A stretch of 64,000 bases of DNA from Prostheceraeus crozeri (taxonomy: Eukaryota; Platyhelminthes; Polycladida; Euryleptidae), in assembly GCA_907163375.1 (NCBI GenBank), contig CAJQUW010005569.1, positions 310,001 through 374,000 of the forward strand. Direction: 5' to 3'. The notes beneath the pieces are model-generated. The model searched no databases. It was not told the origin of the DNA and saw only the letters and a list, made by a program, of their open reading frames with translations. This document shows, one piece after another, positions 18,067 through 31,991 of this stretch; position 1 is the first letter of the stretch, and each line of letters begins with the position of its first letter. The position numbers and the translations under genes are program-made.

Positions 18067-20813
18067 AGTAGATGCACGTTGACTAAAATACCATATGCTG
18101 CACATGTTGGTCTACATGTAGCTTTCTTCATGAATAGATGACGACCAAAGTAAGACTATTTTTTAATGTGAAGTCTTGGACTATTCATTAAGCATAATAG
18201 TTTATCACTTTAATATCATTGAAATTCTATAGATTGTGATTGCATGTTGTGTTACATGTTAAATGTATGATTTCATTTCGTATTCAAATTATCAGTTACA
18301 ACGGTGTCAAACACGCTAAAAGTAGATCAGCAAGAAAAACGGTGCGCAGTTGCGTAAAAAAGTAACTACTGCTCCGTCTAAAGTAAACAAGTGTAGAACC
18401 ATTTAACTCAAATTAAATCTGACGAATTACGTGAATTACACCGTCTGTGATGAAAAGCATACGCTGAATTCAGCAAAATGCAGAATAACAGGCTGTGGGT
18501 GCCAATTTAAACGGAATTTTTATTGCTTAAAGGACTAAGACTAGAACCGGTCAGTCACTTCGACCAGTTCGGTGTGGAATATTTTGGTTCAACTTCAAAT
18601 TACACTAGCTTTATTGCATAAACCCCCATGTCACGAATCACATCTGATTAACTCGGATTATAATTTCAATTCTATTGAACGTTCTTGACAAAGTTTTTTA
18701 TACAAGCTCTGTGAAATGATATATGGAAGAACATAGAATCGATTGAAGAATTACCGAAGAATCAAAAACGCTCTCAATGTTGATCAACCAACGCAAATAG
18801 AATCGTTAAACTGGTGCTTAGGAGCCAAAAGAATGTAGGACAAATGTGCAAATTCATGTCATCATCAACATTTGTGAACAGCCGATTCGAATAAACAATT
18901 AAGTTAGAAAACGAAAATAGATTTCAATGAAAATGTCAGAGATTCAACTGAGCACAAAAGTTGACTTTAAGATATTCATAAAAGACACACATTTTGCATG
19001 CTGATTTTGCTGAAATAATGAATAAAGCAATTTAACATGTGTGTGTACCTCCAAATAAGGTTGAAAACATAAAACATGATTTTCAGAAACACTGATTTAA
19101 GACATTCATTGCTTTTCTAATCTTTTCAAGTAATGACATAAGATGTAAAGCCGCCTTTTCCAAACATAGAAGCATTGTCTTGGATAGCATGTCATCAGCT
19201 TTCAGAAATGTCATTGCTGGTCATCTAGATGGATTCATACAATGTCCATTACATACATCGTATCAGACACTTAAGAGTAAAACACAATTGCAAATATGCT
19301 GTGCGCTTCTAAATAGGTCTAATTAGCTCTTTTGTCAAAGGGACAAAGAAACACTTTCAAAGCAATATTCTAAAACTGCTTTTAAGACATGGTTCTTAAA
19401 CATGTAATCGTGTTTTGTGCATTATTTCAAACATGGTTTTAAAGCATGATTATTTAATACTTCTTAAAATACACTGTGGTTGAAAAACTCTTTTTCTAAC
19501 ATCTTTTTATTAAACCGCCCATAGTTTAAACATTATTTTCAGCTGTTTAACATTGCTTTAGAATACACAATGTTTTTAAGCTCTAATTCAGATCCCAGAA
19601 TTTAATCAATTGTTGCAAGCTTGTTGATTGGCGATTTGATATTTTTCACGGCGAAGGTAGATTAAAACAACTGAAAAAGTTTTCCTAGTTATTGAAAACC
19701 AAATCATTTAATTTTACTGCTTGTCTTCAGTTCAGCGTGAAATGAAACATTATTACAGGAAACATAGAACAACTGTAGCGCTGATTTCCATTAACATGAT
19801 TAGTCGAAACTGATCACATTAAATTCGCTGTCATGGTTCTTTCTAAAGGTTCATTTTAGAACTTTTATGATTTTTGACATTCTCATACGATGATGAAAAT
19901 CATCCCAGTAGCCATTTATAACAGAATATAATGCTTACTAATTCAAATTACTAATTGAAGTAGTCCTAATGAGGACTGATGGCATTCTCCAATCCGCAAG
20001 TGTGCAGATGCAATGATACTGTAACCATTGGATTAATCAGTTCTTAGAAGAACTCAATGTAGCTTTCTCGTGGCAACGAATGAAAATTGATCAGCTTTGG
20101 CCCAATATCTGGTAAAAATGGAAATCTTAAGACTTGTAACACTATTCATTCCTACTGTTAATAAACTAATGCCATAGATTCCAAACACTGCCGCATATAT
20201 GTTCAAAACAGACGTCTAATATACCTTACCGACTACAGATGCTGGTAGCGGAAATACAACAGGACAATGGTCACCACACGTTAAGGAAATTAAAAATGGA
20301 TATTATAAAACAACAGGAGATTGATGGATAAAAATTGGAAAAGTGGAGGTAAAACATGGAAATATAATTATGCTACTACATCGATCGTGAACTAATTCTA
20401 CACTATATCTGACACTACACATGGTGGATAATGGTAATAGTGGATAAGTGGAAAGTGGATAATGGAGGCAAACAATAGAACTACAATGACACGCTACTAC
20501 ACCGAAAGCAATGAAACTATACACGCTATACCTAGGACTACACATGGAAAATACTATTTCTTCACTTGAATTTGTTATCGCCAGTTTCTTCATCCGTCCA
20601 TAGTACTTCATGTAATTCCACATTTCTTCATTTGAATTACAATACATCGAACACTACATCAGCTACCGATTAAGGGATACAAAACATAATACTACAGTCC
20701 GTCAGTCATCAGCAGGTACTCGTCTAGTTGTGTTTCAACCCCTAACCTGAACACTCAAACCCAGACGAGCGGAGTCCCACACATAGTGACTGACAAAATA
20801 CTGAATAGGTAAT
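18067..20813. other. Unique AT-rich intergenic DNA
   Basis: No gene is supported. Around 19886-19925 a ~40-base piece (TCTCATACGATGATGAAAAT with flanks) also occurs inside the inverted-repeat arms at ~57830 and ~61670, so a fragment of a dispersed repeat is present. Decayed GGATAATGG-type repeats lie at 20330-20540. Confidence 0.45.
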
Positions 20814-21195
20814 GATATGTCTTGAAGGATCTGCCAGAAAGATAAGTCAGACATTATTTAAATGTTACGCTTCCCACATGTAAACTGATCCTGTCATTAA
20901 ATTCATCCCATCAATAAATACAGTATGCTTTTTGCGATCCGCACATTTAAATCCTGTACATCAATTTTTGCCTTTTCGATTCCCACAAGTAAGCAGATAC
21001 AGATATGTCTTGAAAGATCTGCCAGAAAGATAAGTCAGACATTATTTAAATGTTACGCTTCCCACATGTAAACTGATCCTGTCATTAAATTCATCCCATC
21101 AATAAATACAGTTTGCTTTTTGCGATCCGCACATTCAAACAAATCCTGTACATCAATTTTTGCCTTTTCGATTCCCACAATTAAGCAGATCCTGT
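20814..21195. repeat. Tandem duplication, 188-bp unit
   Basis: Two adjacent units begin with GATATGTCTTGAA at 20814 and 21002. They share nearly all bases, including GCTTCCCACATGTAAACTGA and CCTTTTCGATTCCCACAA. The second unit has a few inserted bases. The high similarity suggests a fairly recent duplication. No coding function is evident. Confidence 0.8.
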
Positions 21196-23645
21196 TCATC
21201 CTCGAATCCCAAGAACATGTAATCGTTGTGTGATAAATATGTAATCCGCCTTTACACAAACTTCGCCTCATACATCAAGACTTAACAATGCAATGGGAGC
21301 TCTCTCAGCTCCCGTAAGCCACGCTAAGCGCTCTGCATTCACTCTTCACCGCCCCCATGTTTGACGGACGGAGAGCAACACTCGGCAAAAAGGTTGCAAT
21401 TCTGATCCTATTGATTGAAGAACAAATTTAGTTAATTATTATCAATATTTTCAATATTTTGGCTGTACTGATTGATTTTTTTATTGCCTATTGATTATTT
21501 TAGTCTGAGTTGGCTAAACATGTTTGTGAAAGTGGACATTCTATTTCTCTAGCCAATATGGTACCCGTAGATGTGGAGAAGAATTTGAGAAGCCGCGTTA
21601 CTAAGGAAACCATCTGGTCCTGAAAATCCAATTTGTGCAACAAGACTAAAGTAGACATAGGGAACTTTTGCGATAAGTTTTTATAATAATGTTCGGTATT
21701 CTGTTTCACGTAAATTAGCAACATTACTTGTCGTACTTTCAGAATGTAGTAATGAAGATGATGTAGAATGAAGCCCACTGCGAGTGTAGTCTTTGCTTGC
21801 TCTGAATAAATCAGTCGAGGCATGAATGTGACAGCCGACGGATGTCGAAAGCGCTTGCTATTTTGAAAAGAAGTTGTTCTGTCTTCATCAGATATAGGGA
21901 CTGACAGAACTCATATGCACGATTCTTGTTTTATTCTTACTAACGCCAGGGCTTACTTTTAGTCAGAGTTCCTATTTTGTGAGATGTAGTCTAATTAACT
22001 GTTTTGATATACCACGTACAGTAGACCTAAGTGATCTCAACGAAGGAGAATCAGGAAAGTCTGTTGTATAAGCTTTCATGTAATATAAGCGTGTCATATA
22101 ATAACAAGCTATCTGCAATTCTTGTAAACTAGTAGCTACATACAGGTCTTTAACTTAGTGAATTCAATCTCGATCTCGCCACTCAATCTCGAGATCTCAA
22201 ATTCAGTATTTTCCAAATGCCGAGAGCTCGAATTCGACATGACAAGTAGGTCTAAATCATAATTGTGTCAATTACTTAGAAAGTGAAATTAATTACATAC
22301 AAATACAAATTGGCAGGATTAATTGCAATTTCGTAGTCCTACATTGAAGTTGAAATTGCAATACAAATCTGGACTACAATAGGCATTCATTAATACAAGT
22401 CAGTAATACAACAAAAATGGTCGAGATCTCTAGATTGAATTCACTACTTCAACCGCTTAAGGTGAGAATTCAACATCACAAGCTCAATACACTGTCATCT
22501 CCAAGTAGTAGCGAACGGGAAGAGGCTGTAAATCAAAAGAAGACAATTGTAGTAATTTTGGCCGGTCAAAGCGAATCGTCTCGAACTTTTCTTGAATCAA
22601 AGTTTAGTTTCGAAGCGATTCGAATCTCGAAGCTTCACAAGTCCCTAAAGGCCCTGAAGACCCCAAGGGCGATTCTTGAAAAATTCTATGATATAAGCTT
22701 GCAACGGAAGGACTAAAAATCTGCATAAAATCATACCGTTCAACGCACTTTCTGACCTCATTATAGAAAACGTGAACTCGAGTATATGCTACACATGAAC
22801 TTTCTAATGCCCCTGTGCATTAGTGATTTTAAATATACATGTGCAAATTACAGATGTACATGGACATTGGACAATGTGCATGCATTTGATAAAGACAGAA
22901 GAAATTGATCAATCTTTATTCTATTTCATGCTGCTAAATGAAAAGATTGAACAGTCGTATTTTCTAAGCACATTTTTGACACGGAACGTTGTTTCTCGGT
23001 GGGTGAATTATTTCGGTGGATGGCAAGATGAAAAGCGGTTTAGAGCACATATTGTATGACGCTGATACGCTATTGGAGAGAGCATGCCTATACGAGAATG
23101 GAAAATGCAAAAACTCGTAGAATGAAAAATGCATTGGACACTGTTTTGAACGTCAGTTGCACGAAAATAAGAATACTTTGATGAGTGGTTAAGACTATCC
23201 GTCCATGATGCCAGTAAACATGCATGCGTAGTATAGATCTAGATGATGACCGTAATCTCCCAGTTTGCTCTCAATAATGAGGAATAGAGCTTCAGTTATC
23301 ATCCTTGATTTTATATTTTTAACACTTTGCTTCAGCTATTTTCTCACCTGTCTACATCGTTGTCCTTTGTACGTTTCAATGGATATGCTAATAGTGGATT
23401 AAGAAAATAGAATGTCGAGGCGTTTCACGGCCAGGAGCTGTTAGTCATATCTTGATTAGGATTCAATATATTCCATGCCTGACTGCTTTAATGCAGCCTG
23501 GCTGACATGCCCAATTATTAACTGCGCAGGGGTTGAGATCATGTTTGTCATGCAAATTGCATTATTACATAACAACTACATCGAATGAAAATGAATTTGT
23601 TTTTCATAAAATCATAAATATTCGTTTCATAGGTCCAGGTATACA
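21196..23645. other. No gene seen
   Basis: AT-rich spacer. A perfect 7-bp stem, GGGAGCT/AGCTCCC, is at about 21295-21313. ORFs at 21500-21823 and 22417-22716 lack recognisable motifs and are not called. Confidence 0.4.
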
Positions 23646-23649
23646 ATCA

Positions 23650-24408
23650 TTAATCAGCTGAATAGTTCGCCAGCAAGAACGAGTTTCTGCAAGGAACGAG
23701 GCCGAAAATGAGACTTTCACAGAATGATGTACACCCTGTGCTTACTGCGAATCGGTGCGTCTGCCCAGTTCTAGCTGGCTCCTCTTCTATTCAGACAGGA
23801 TCAAAGAAAAATACATGTAAATCCGATGGGGTGCAGATTTTTTACATTTTTGACGAAATGAAGTTTTCTATGTCTTCGCCTATTACGATGAAAATACTCA
23901 GTCTATAGCCACAATTTTTGACATGGAATGTCTTGTCATTTCCTTTCATGTTCATGCACCCCTGTCCATAACTAGACACACCTAGATTTGGCGAGCCTCT
24001 TAATATCGGCAAACACAAACATTTTGAGCTACTTTATCCACATTCAACCACATTCTTACATATATTGCCTATCAGAAGCATGATAATAGCACATGCACAT
24101 CATAGGAAATGAGCTGAAGACATTCTATGTAAAAAAATATGACTCTAAACTTAATACTTTCCATTTGATAAGCGAAAACATAGAAAATCTCATTTTAATG
24201 CTGCAATTTGCGTCCCATATGATTTACATGTGTCTTTGATCCTGTCTGACAGGAAGAGGAACTATCTGTTACACGACAGACGTGCCGATTCGTAGTAGGC
24301 ATATGGCGTACGTCCTTCTGTGAAAGTCTCACTTTCGACCTCTTTCCCTGCAGAAACTCTGTTGGCGGACTAGAAGTTTTAATTTGAAGAGTATTCAGCG
24401 ATTAATCA
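23650..24408. repeat. Imperfect long fold-back (inverted repeat, ~760 bp)
   Basis: The left half (23650-~24020) and right half (~24050-24408) are imperfect reverse complements over most of their length. Landmarks on the left are GAGACTTTCACAGAATGATG and CAGACAGGATCAAAGA. On the right, read in reverse complement, they are GAGACTTTCACAGAAGGACG and CAGACAGGATCAAAGA. The two halves can form one long hairpin with almost no loop. This resembles a fold-back MITE or a hairpin formed by inverted duplication. No transposase is present. Confidence 0.7.
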
Positions 24409-25659
24409 TGCCCCATCTTATCTTTCGACAAAAACTGCTAACTGTTGAGTATCTCCGTCCACGCTCTACCAAGTTTGATTTTACAGTCAGAAATGACTTC
24501 TAAGGAAATTCCTAGATAGAAGGCTAAATTAAAGCAATAGGCAAAATGTGATTCGGCTTGTTTCTCATCACACCAGGACTCAGATCTGTATGAAATACTA
24601 CTGAAGTTTGGATACTGTATTTACTACCCAGGCGACGGGAACCCGTTACAGTCTGGAGAGATACATCTTTGATGGTCGAGTGTGGCAATTGACAGCTTCT
24701 AAGTAAGCGCTCACACAAAAAACGTCTTATCTATTTTTATGTCTTGAACTTGGTTTTGAAGCAAGCCTAGTTGACAAGATCCTCTTTAAAACCTGAACCC
24801 ATATCCAGTGTAAATTTGAGATACGGCATTGGCACATTATGTGAAGTTCCTGCGGTTGTTCATTCAACGCTACTTTTAGCACACTACTGGCATGTCGTCC
24901 AAATAGACGAAATTTCACTTAATGTTCTATCTACGGAGCCTAATGTTACCACATGATAGTGGCAATGATAATGGTTGAATAGTTTACAGTGTCATGCAAT
25001 ACAGTGGAGGAGTGTTTGAAAGATTAAAAATAAACTTAAGAATACAAAAGATATAGCGTGAACAATGGATTATTTTCTTTCATGTCGCAATAATGGCCTG
25101 ATCGACCTAGAGGCTCGCGAGGTAAATCGTCTGACCCCCACATTCTGGTCTGATATATAGATGCAACCTGAAGCTCTTAATAGTCTTTGAACAGTGTCAT
25201 GCTTCATGCATTAGCGAGCTTCAAATCTCATTTTCATTAAAGAGGTCAATTTTGCAGTAAAATTTTTTCATTAAAGTGCTACAATTTGCCAAGCAACCCT
25301 CGTTTTTATGAATCAACTGTTAGCGTGCATGACATGAAAAAATCATGGACAGCTAGAAATCTATGGACTGATCGCGGATATCCAGGCAATACCACTGGAG
25401 GTCTACTATACCAGAAATCAAGCAATCGAAAACAATTCTACTTTATCGAACTTTATCAATGATAGATGTACAAAGAAAGTATGGAGAAGTTCGTTGCTAC
25501 CCTGTTAAAAAACAAACGACAACTCTCACGAGAGTGTGATAGCCCTTACAGCATGAAGCATTCCCTGAAAGTACTTCATTTATCGATTCGTCAGTAATGT
25601 ACTCGTTTTAGAAATTTCACAAAAATACATCTCGATGCCTATCGAGGGCCAAAATCTCA
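24409..25659. other. No gene seen
   Basis: AT-rich unique sequence with small overlapping frames on both strands near 24524-24956 and no motif. Nothing is supported. Confidence 0.4.
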
Positions 25660-25953
25660 GAGAGCAGTAATTGGCTAATTTTCATTTCTGCAAAATAATC
25701 CAATATTTTAAAGAAATGCGATACAGAAATGACTCGGATGCCGCAATCCTCCTCCGCTGTTGACTGTATTCTGATACTGTGTGACATTTATATCTACAGC
25801 ATCAAACAGTGAAAATGGAGCTTCAGAATCAGAAACAAGAAAGCGATTGTATTCTGCGCATTGCCTGCCGACACTTCTTGCAGCATAACCCGGAATATAG
25901 TACAGAATACGCTTGCTGCTTGAATCAATAGGCCATGCATCGGGGCTCTTCAT
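25660..25953 (-). pseudogene. Possible P-element/THAP9-like transposase C-terminal fragment
   Basis: The minus-strand frame contains ILYYIPGYAARSVGRQC, then VNSGGGLRHPSHFCIAFL. The order of a 'Y-x-GY-A-R' patch with a following Cys, then a 'GGL-x-x-PS' patch, is reminiscent of the C-terminal region of P-element-like and related DNA transposases (YVAGY, then RGGL.YPS). Upstream minus-strand frames to ~26830 may be further remnants but show no clear motif. If correct, it is an old, partial DNA-transposon copy. The evidence is two short patches, so it is tentative. Confidence 0.3.
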
Positions 25954-27419
25954 TTAATTTAGATATCATAATATTCAATACTTGGTTCATTGACTTCGTC
26001 CCATGGAGGTGATTTAACATCAAGATATTCATGCATCTCGTCAAAAATTAAATTCGAGTAGGCCTACTTCTTTAAAGAAACAGATTTAATTCGTTTCTTA
26101 TTCTGCAATGTTTGATCGAGTGACTGGTCTACGAAAAAAATTCAACACTACGATGTTTGTCAAAATCAGGATCAGATCAACACAAATATTCTTTCATTGT
26201 CGATACATTTGTGTCAATATTTTTCAATATATTTCAATGAACGACTAGGGATTACTATAATTCCAAATGAGTGACTTGACGAGTCCCTTCTGATTGACAA
26301 CCTGAGAAAAGAGCGGTGTCTTGCCCGATGAAGAAATGTGAAAATTCACTCTTCTTTGCGGTGGCTTCCATTAAGGCAACGTATATCTCATCGGTGATAG
26401 TGATGGAACCAAGAAGTTTTGATATATTTTCTACGGCAATCGCATAAGTCATAACACCGTCCGGTATAGTGGATAAAAACCCACTAGGGATTTCAGTAGA
26501 TTGAGAGCTTCAACATCAAGTCAGATGCTAACGAAGTACCGTCATCCTCCAGGAATGATTTAGCTAGTTCTTCGCTAACCTGCATCACTGTTGCCCTACG
26601 TTTCTCAGCTGTAAGTGGATTATCTCTACGATGCGTTTTATAGGAAGCAAGGTTTTTTCAAAGAGTTGAGAACACTGATGGAACAGCAGTCTTCGCTTTG
26701 GGATCGAGTCTTTCTCAGAATTTCGGGACATATTAGAGTCACTTCTTTGCTTTATAAATTTCACCAACGAAATGGTTGCAGTATAGCTGACTGTGATTTG
26801 CGACTCAACCAATTCTTTAAAATGCATGGATCTTTCGGGAATCGATGGAAAGCAATTGAATTGTCAGTCAGATTTGATGAGGCAGAACCACCATCACAGC
26901 CCACTGCTACGCACTTGTTAACAATTTATGCGATGTTCTACTGATTCTCTTTGTTATCAAAGCAATGCTTCTGATATTAAAAATTTCACAGCAGAATCTG
27001 TCTATGGATTTCCATGGCTTGATCATCATAGCTTTTGACATTGCATTATAGCCATAGAAATTAACAATACCATAGAAAGTCTGCTTATATGATTATGGAT
27101 TATAGCAGTCCTTGCTTTGACATTTTACAACTCAAAAGTTGTCAATGTGTAAGATGAAATCATGGTGGCTAAATAATTTATAGAAAGATATGTAAAATTA
27201 TCATTGCCAGATCATAGATCTCCAGTAGTGGTATTGGAAATTTGATAAATTGCCTTAGCGATCAGTCCAGGTGATAGTATTCTAGCTGTCCTTGGAAAAA
27301 GTATACGTTGATATGATAAAGTATGGTTCCTTTCGCTAACAGCATTCACACGGTGAGTCTGGTTAATATTGCTCTGAGCATGTTATCGCTGAAGTCCGCT
27401 GAGATAATACTTTGTAATA
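25954..27419. other. No gene seen
   Basis: Unique AT-rich DNA with short frames in both directions (26255-26944), possibly remnants of the neighbouring transposase-like fragment, but without motifs that I recognise. Confidence 0.35.
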
Positions 27420-30010
27420 ATAATGTTTATTGAAGTGAATGAAAATCATGCATGTACAAATGTACAAAATGCAGAAAGACTTAAATTAAACACAAAAAAT
27501 GCAAAGTAAGGCACGTACATCACAAAGTACTGTTATAAAGCTTGGTGGAAAATGGAACAAAACAAGAAGCACGACGTTGAGTCCTACACAGTGGCCATTC
27601 AAGATGTTGAGAATACAACAGACGCCGAGGAACGAGCCCGTTCAAGACGTTATTGGGGCTGAACACATCAATGAATGTAGTCAGCTCTCACATTTCTTCG
27701 AACATCGAAGTCTTCAAGGCATTTATCCTGGCAATCATTGCTGCAAATGACTCAATGGCAGAGTCTTTCTAATTTCATCAAGTAGCAGCTACTCTTCTTA
27801 TTGATTCCAACATATAATGGAGAGTTGAACTCGACGATGGAGCGAATATACGCGTTGCAAGTTGTTATAAGATCCTTTTTGAATCCCATAGGCTTTCAAA
27901 CGGCGAAGAGCACACACCCTCTGGGAAGCACGTTTGTATATGCCAGGAATATGATCATTCCAGTCGAAGAACTGATTGAAGGTGACTCCCAGAAATTTCA
28001 GCTTTGAACTATACTTAATAAGTGATAAATTGCTTTGATAGCGAGCTGCGTTGAATAAACACGCAATTGGTTTTTGTCTTAATAGGGATCAATCCGTGAG
28101 ACTTATACCAGTTACTCATATTTTCCTCTTCAATGGTGATATGGGTACCAATATCGGAGAAGCATACAACAGGTATCAGTAACAAGACGTCGTCAGTATA
28201 CTTTTATCTTCTTCACCTCGCTGGATGTTGGCTGTAGGGATCCCATATGTGCTACGAACAACTGCGGAGCGAGTATGGAACCTTGCGGTACACCAGACGA
28301 CATGCTCTGGAAGGAACTATAGACGACATCTTGAAGAGTGATGCGACATTCTCTATCGCGAAGGAATGATGTAGGTCACCTTACAAAACCGTTAGGAAGA
28401 TCGCCGGTGACAAGAGTTTGAATGACAGCATGGTGTGACAAGGAATCAAAAACGCACTGAAGATCAAACGATAGCATAACAACACTAAGAAAGTCAGTTG
28501 AGTCTAGAATAGAGGCGACGTAATCATGGACTTGAATGTGCGCATGCAAGGTTCCGGTATTAGGCTTATAGGTATATTGATTTGAACCGAACATTGTAAG
28601 GTCCAAGACAGGCTCACATGAGCAGACTCAATTATCAGTATAGGGCACATAGCATCAATACCAGGAGCTTTCGACTTTATATTAATCATATCACGATAGA
28701 CTGCATCAGGCGATATATCAATAGTCCAGGAAGTCTCCTTGTATGAATGCTTGACCAGTCGGTGTTATCAGTTAAGTGAGACTTGAAGTTTTGAGAAAAA
28801 GATTGCACCGCATGCGTGGGACTGGCATGACCCTTGACCATGGCGTAAAAGAAGGAGCAAGACCTTGATTCAATATTACACTATTAGACTATAGTACAGA
28901 TGCCTTGTCCGTATTAGTCTTGCTTGAACATCTTGAAACCCATCGTTTCTTCGCTTTCGATATTTGCAGTTTGATTTTATCTCTGTAGTGTAAACATAAT
29001 GGCATGTCACCCTTACTAAGCCTTGTACTCGTACCTCAGATTGATTAAATGCTTAATGATGGACGTGATCCAAGGTTTATCTTTAGATGGCATCTTAAAG
29101 TTGTGGAATAACATGCAGAGCTACATCGATAAAAGAGTAAAATTACTTGGGTTTATTAAAATAGAATTGTCATCTGATAAGCCAAAAGGTGGACATGACA
29201 CTACATCAGAGTACTTTGTGAAAAGAAGAGGATCAACAAAAACTTTATCCAAGGTGGCTGCACCACGAATATGAAAATTAACAACTTGTACAGGAAAAAT
29301 TGTTGAAGTCACCGACTAACATAACATGAGAAGCAAGATAAACGTCAAGAATACTCTGCAAACTGTTTGACTGTTTGTGAGAAAATCTGAGATATCATGC
29401 AACATTAGCAGTAAGGCTCGGCGGAATGTATACATATATAAAACACATCAAAGGATCGTCAGTAACTAAACAAACACATTCCATGGACATAGGGTAATTT
29501 GGTAGGTCAAAAATGGAAGAAGCAATACGTTTTTTGCAAAAGCACAAACACCTCCGCTCTTCATGCCATTACACCTATCACATCGATATGGATGTGAATA
29601 ATCACACAGAAGTCTTTCATCATTAGAAACTAAGTCATTAAACCAGCTTTCGGTAATAGCAATGATGTCTGGTTTAATGGCTCAAGTAAAAACAAGAAGC
29701 TCTTCGATTTCTGGTCGCAGCGATCGAATGTTAGTGAGAAGGAATGATGGAAAAGATGTCTTGAAATTCCTTAATGAAAATTTTCATAGCCAGCCTCCGA
29801 GCTGCCAACTACACTCCTAGGACAAATTCGACCTTAACGAATCAAATATCTATTTCCATCTTCATTCAATCATTTCAGTTCCGATCTCAAGATTGTTTCT
29901 TGTGCCTGCTGGGCCTTCTTGAGGTCGTTGCTTATGAATATCCTGTTGGTTGAATCACTATTACGCAATTCTCTCGAGTTCTTAAGGATATTCCCTTTCT
30001 CCTAAATGGA
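27420..30010 (-). mobile_element. Decayed CR1/L2-like LINE, nearly full second ORF
   Basis: Minus-strand non-LTR retrotransposon with many stops and frameshifts. In order on the minus strand: the end of an ORF1-like region (NRIFISNDLKKAQQAQETIL, ~29950-29880) and an APE endonuclease start (LTNIRSLRPEIEELL, then KPDIIAITESWFND, ~29740-29610). Next come VMLVGDFN (~29320) and the pre-RT patch KPWITSIIKHL (~29060). The reverse transcriptase then shows MLSFDLQCVFDSLSHHA (~28470), GVPQGSILAPQLF (~28290) and a damaged catalytic YxDD region (~28195). A C-terminal tail runs to ~27420. The AATAAACATTATTATTAC-type 3' tail near 27430 fits a CR1/L2 end. The decay shows that it is old. Confidence 0.8.
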
Positions 30011-31985
30011 GCTACATTTGACCAAAAAAATTATTTCCAGATCACAATAAAACCAATAGAGGAATAACTAGGGAACCAGAAAACGAAAGCGACGAGAGCA
30101 ACACAGATTCACGCAGCCAACGACGATGACCAGAATGAACCAAAAAATCACAAAAAACGCAACAGAGAAACCGATGAGTGAGGGACAGATCGGAGAGATA
30201 CAACCGTCGCGTAGCTGTTTACCAAGGGTAATCTGCATTTCCGACAGGTGATTGAAATACCTGTTGACAAGAAGATCTTGTCTGACTTTTTTTCACTTAG
30301 CACTTGATTAATCATTTAGCAATGCATTTTATGCCAAATGCCTTGAGCATTGTAGGCAATGAGAATAATGGTCGACGGTGGGGAAAGAAGTGTGACATTT
30401 TCCAGAGCATGGAAGATCGGAGTTGTCCGGATTATGGAAATGTGGAATTTTCCGGATTATGTAGGTGTGGAATTTGTATTCCATGGTTTACTACAATACC
30501 CTATGAATAATAATAGGCATAATTGTGAATTGGTAACCACATGCCGTTTACAAAAGGTTAGGGAAGCGAAAGAGAAAACAAAATCAGTTTGAAAGTCACT
30601 GTGGATCATTCGATTGATGGATGTCCATTGCTCACACATACATTCGTGCTCAGCAAACGATGAAGTCTTCGTCTGTGGTTCATAAGTTGGAAAGTTGCAG
30701 GCGGTAATTGCAGGTGTAGTGTGTGTGCTCGGTTTTGTCCTATTTTCGGAATAATTTCACCTTCATTTTCGCAGCGACTTCGTGGATATCCACAGACTTG
30801 GCGAATCTGCAACGTATTTATCGATTTGCATGCATTGCTCGATGGTTTTCTTATCTTTAGCACTAGCGAATCCCACCAACTGGGTATGGCGTGCAATGTC
30901 CTATTTGCCACCATCGTTGTGGTGTATCAGTTTTTTACTTGCGCCTCAACTTCTCATTATCTTCATAATGTAAATACTTCTATTGCACTTCTTCCGCAAT
31001 TTTCTCTTGAATTCGCATGTATAAAGGTTCACTGTGTTAAAAATGAGGGTTCTATGGTAGGGGATTTAAAATCAAAATGGGTTCCTGATTTTGCATTAGA
31101 GGGTTCTTGAATTTTAGAGAGGTTTTATGCAAAGTAATGGGTTCTTCGGGTTCTTCATAGGAGAAAGACTTCTCAGTAAAGGTAGTTGGAATATCAAGGG
31201 TTCTTGATGGCTATCCAGCAAACACAAGCTGTGTTGGCGACCTCGACCCTGCGTTACAGGTGACCTTGCCCAATATTTCTGCGGTAGTTGGTTGGTGTGC
31301 TACCCAGGGATCGCAGTTTTCCGGTTTTATTACGCAATCGTTCTAATGCAAATATTTCTAATTTATGCATTTATAAACCCCGATTTTCAGGTTTTTAGCG
31401 GCTAATTGCCATCCCTGGTGCCACCCGTTGTCTGAAAAAGCGTCGAACACCTTGCGTCAGAGTGGATTTCAGTATGTGACCTTTACGTGGCCTCGATGTG
31501 TCAGAAGTACTCAGCAAGCAGAAATCACTCCCCAGAGAAACGATTGAATCGGTTAGGTATATAATTTGTAAAAGATTGATCGCATAGGCCTACATTTGCA
31601 ACTTTGCTTGTAAAACGTTGATAATATTCTGCTTGAAAATACTTTTATCAAACACTAAAGAAACATGTACTTCGGACATGGTTCGTTTACTTGCAAAGAT
31701 TTTGCAAGTAGTAAGGTAAAAATGTCATCCGCGAAATAAAAGTCCTAAAACAATCAATTTAATCGGTAACAATCTCTAAGTTTTGCCTATGATGGATACA
31801 AAACAAAAGTATAGAATATATGGGCAATTTCACGGTAAATTAAGCCATCATGCGTCACAACAAAAAAATCAAATTTGTTTTGACATGATGCAATAAGTAT
31901 TTCTAAGACAATATTACCTAAATTTATTGGAAATGCACTTCATATAGCTGTCTCAGTTGTGTGCATCCTTTTGCTTTTATAGAAT
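30011..31985. other. No gene seen
   Basis: About 2 kb of unique DNA up to the target duplication of Polinton B. The first ~250 bases may hold the rest of the LINE ORF1. GGGTTCTT-type short repeats occur at 31045-31205. Small frames at 30304-31110 have no motif. Confidence 0.4.
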
Positions 31986-31991
31986 ATTCTG
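31986..31991. repeat. Left target-site duplication of Polinton B (ATTCTG)
   Basis: ATTCTG directly precedes the terminal AGTAGTAAGAAAAC and is repeated exactly at 46663-46668 after the other end. Six bases is the length known for Polinton insertions. Confidence 0.9.

Noticed and set aside
17414-18131. ORFs in the Polinton terminal repeats (222 aa and others)
   Set aside because: They run through terminal repeat modules and G-runs, recur at each terminus in shifted forms and have no protein-like features.
22417-22716. 99-residue ORF
   Set aside because: Composition and neighbours give no sign of coding and no motif is recognised.
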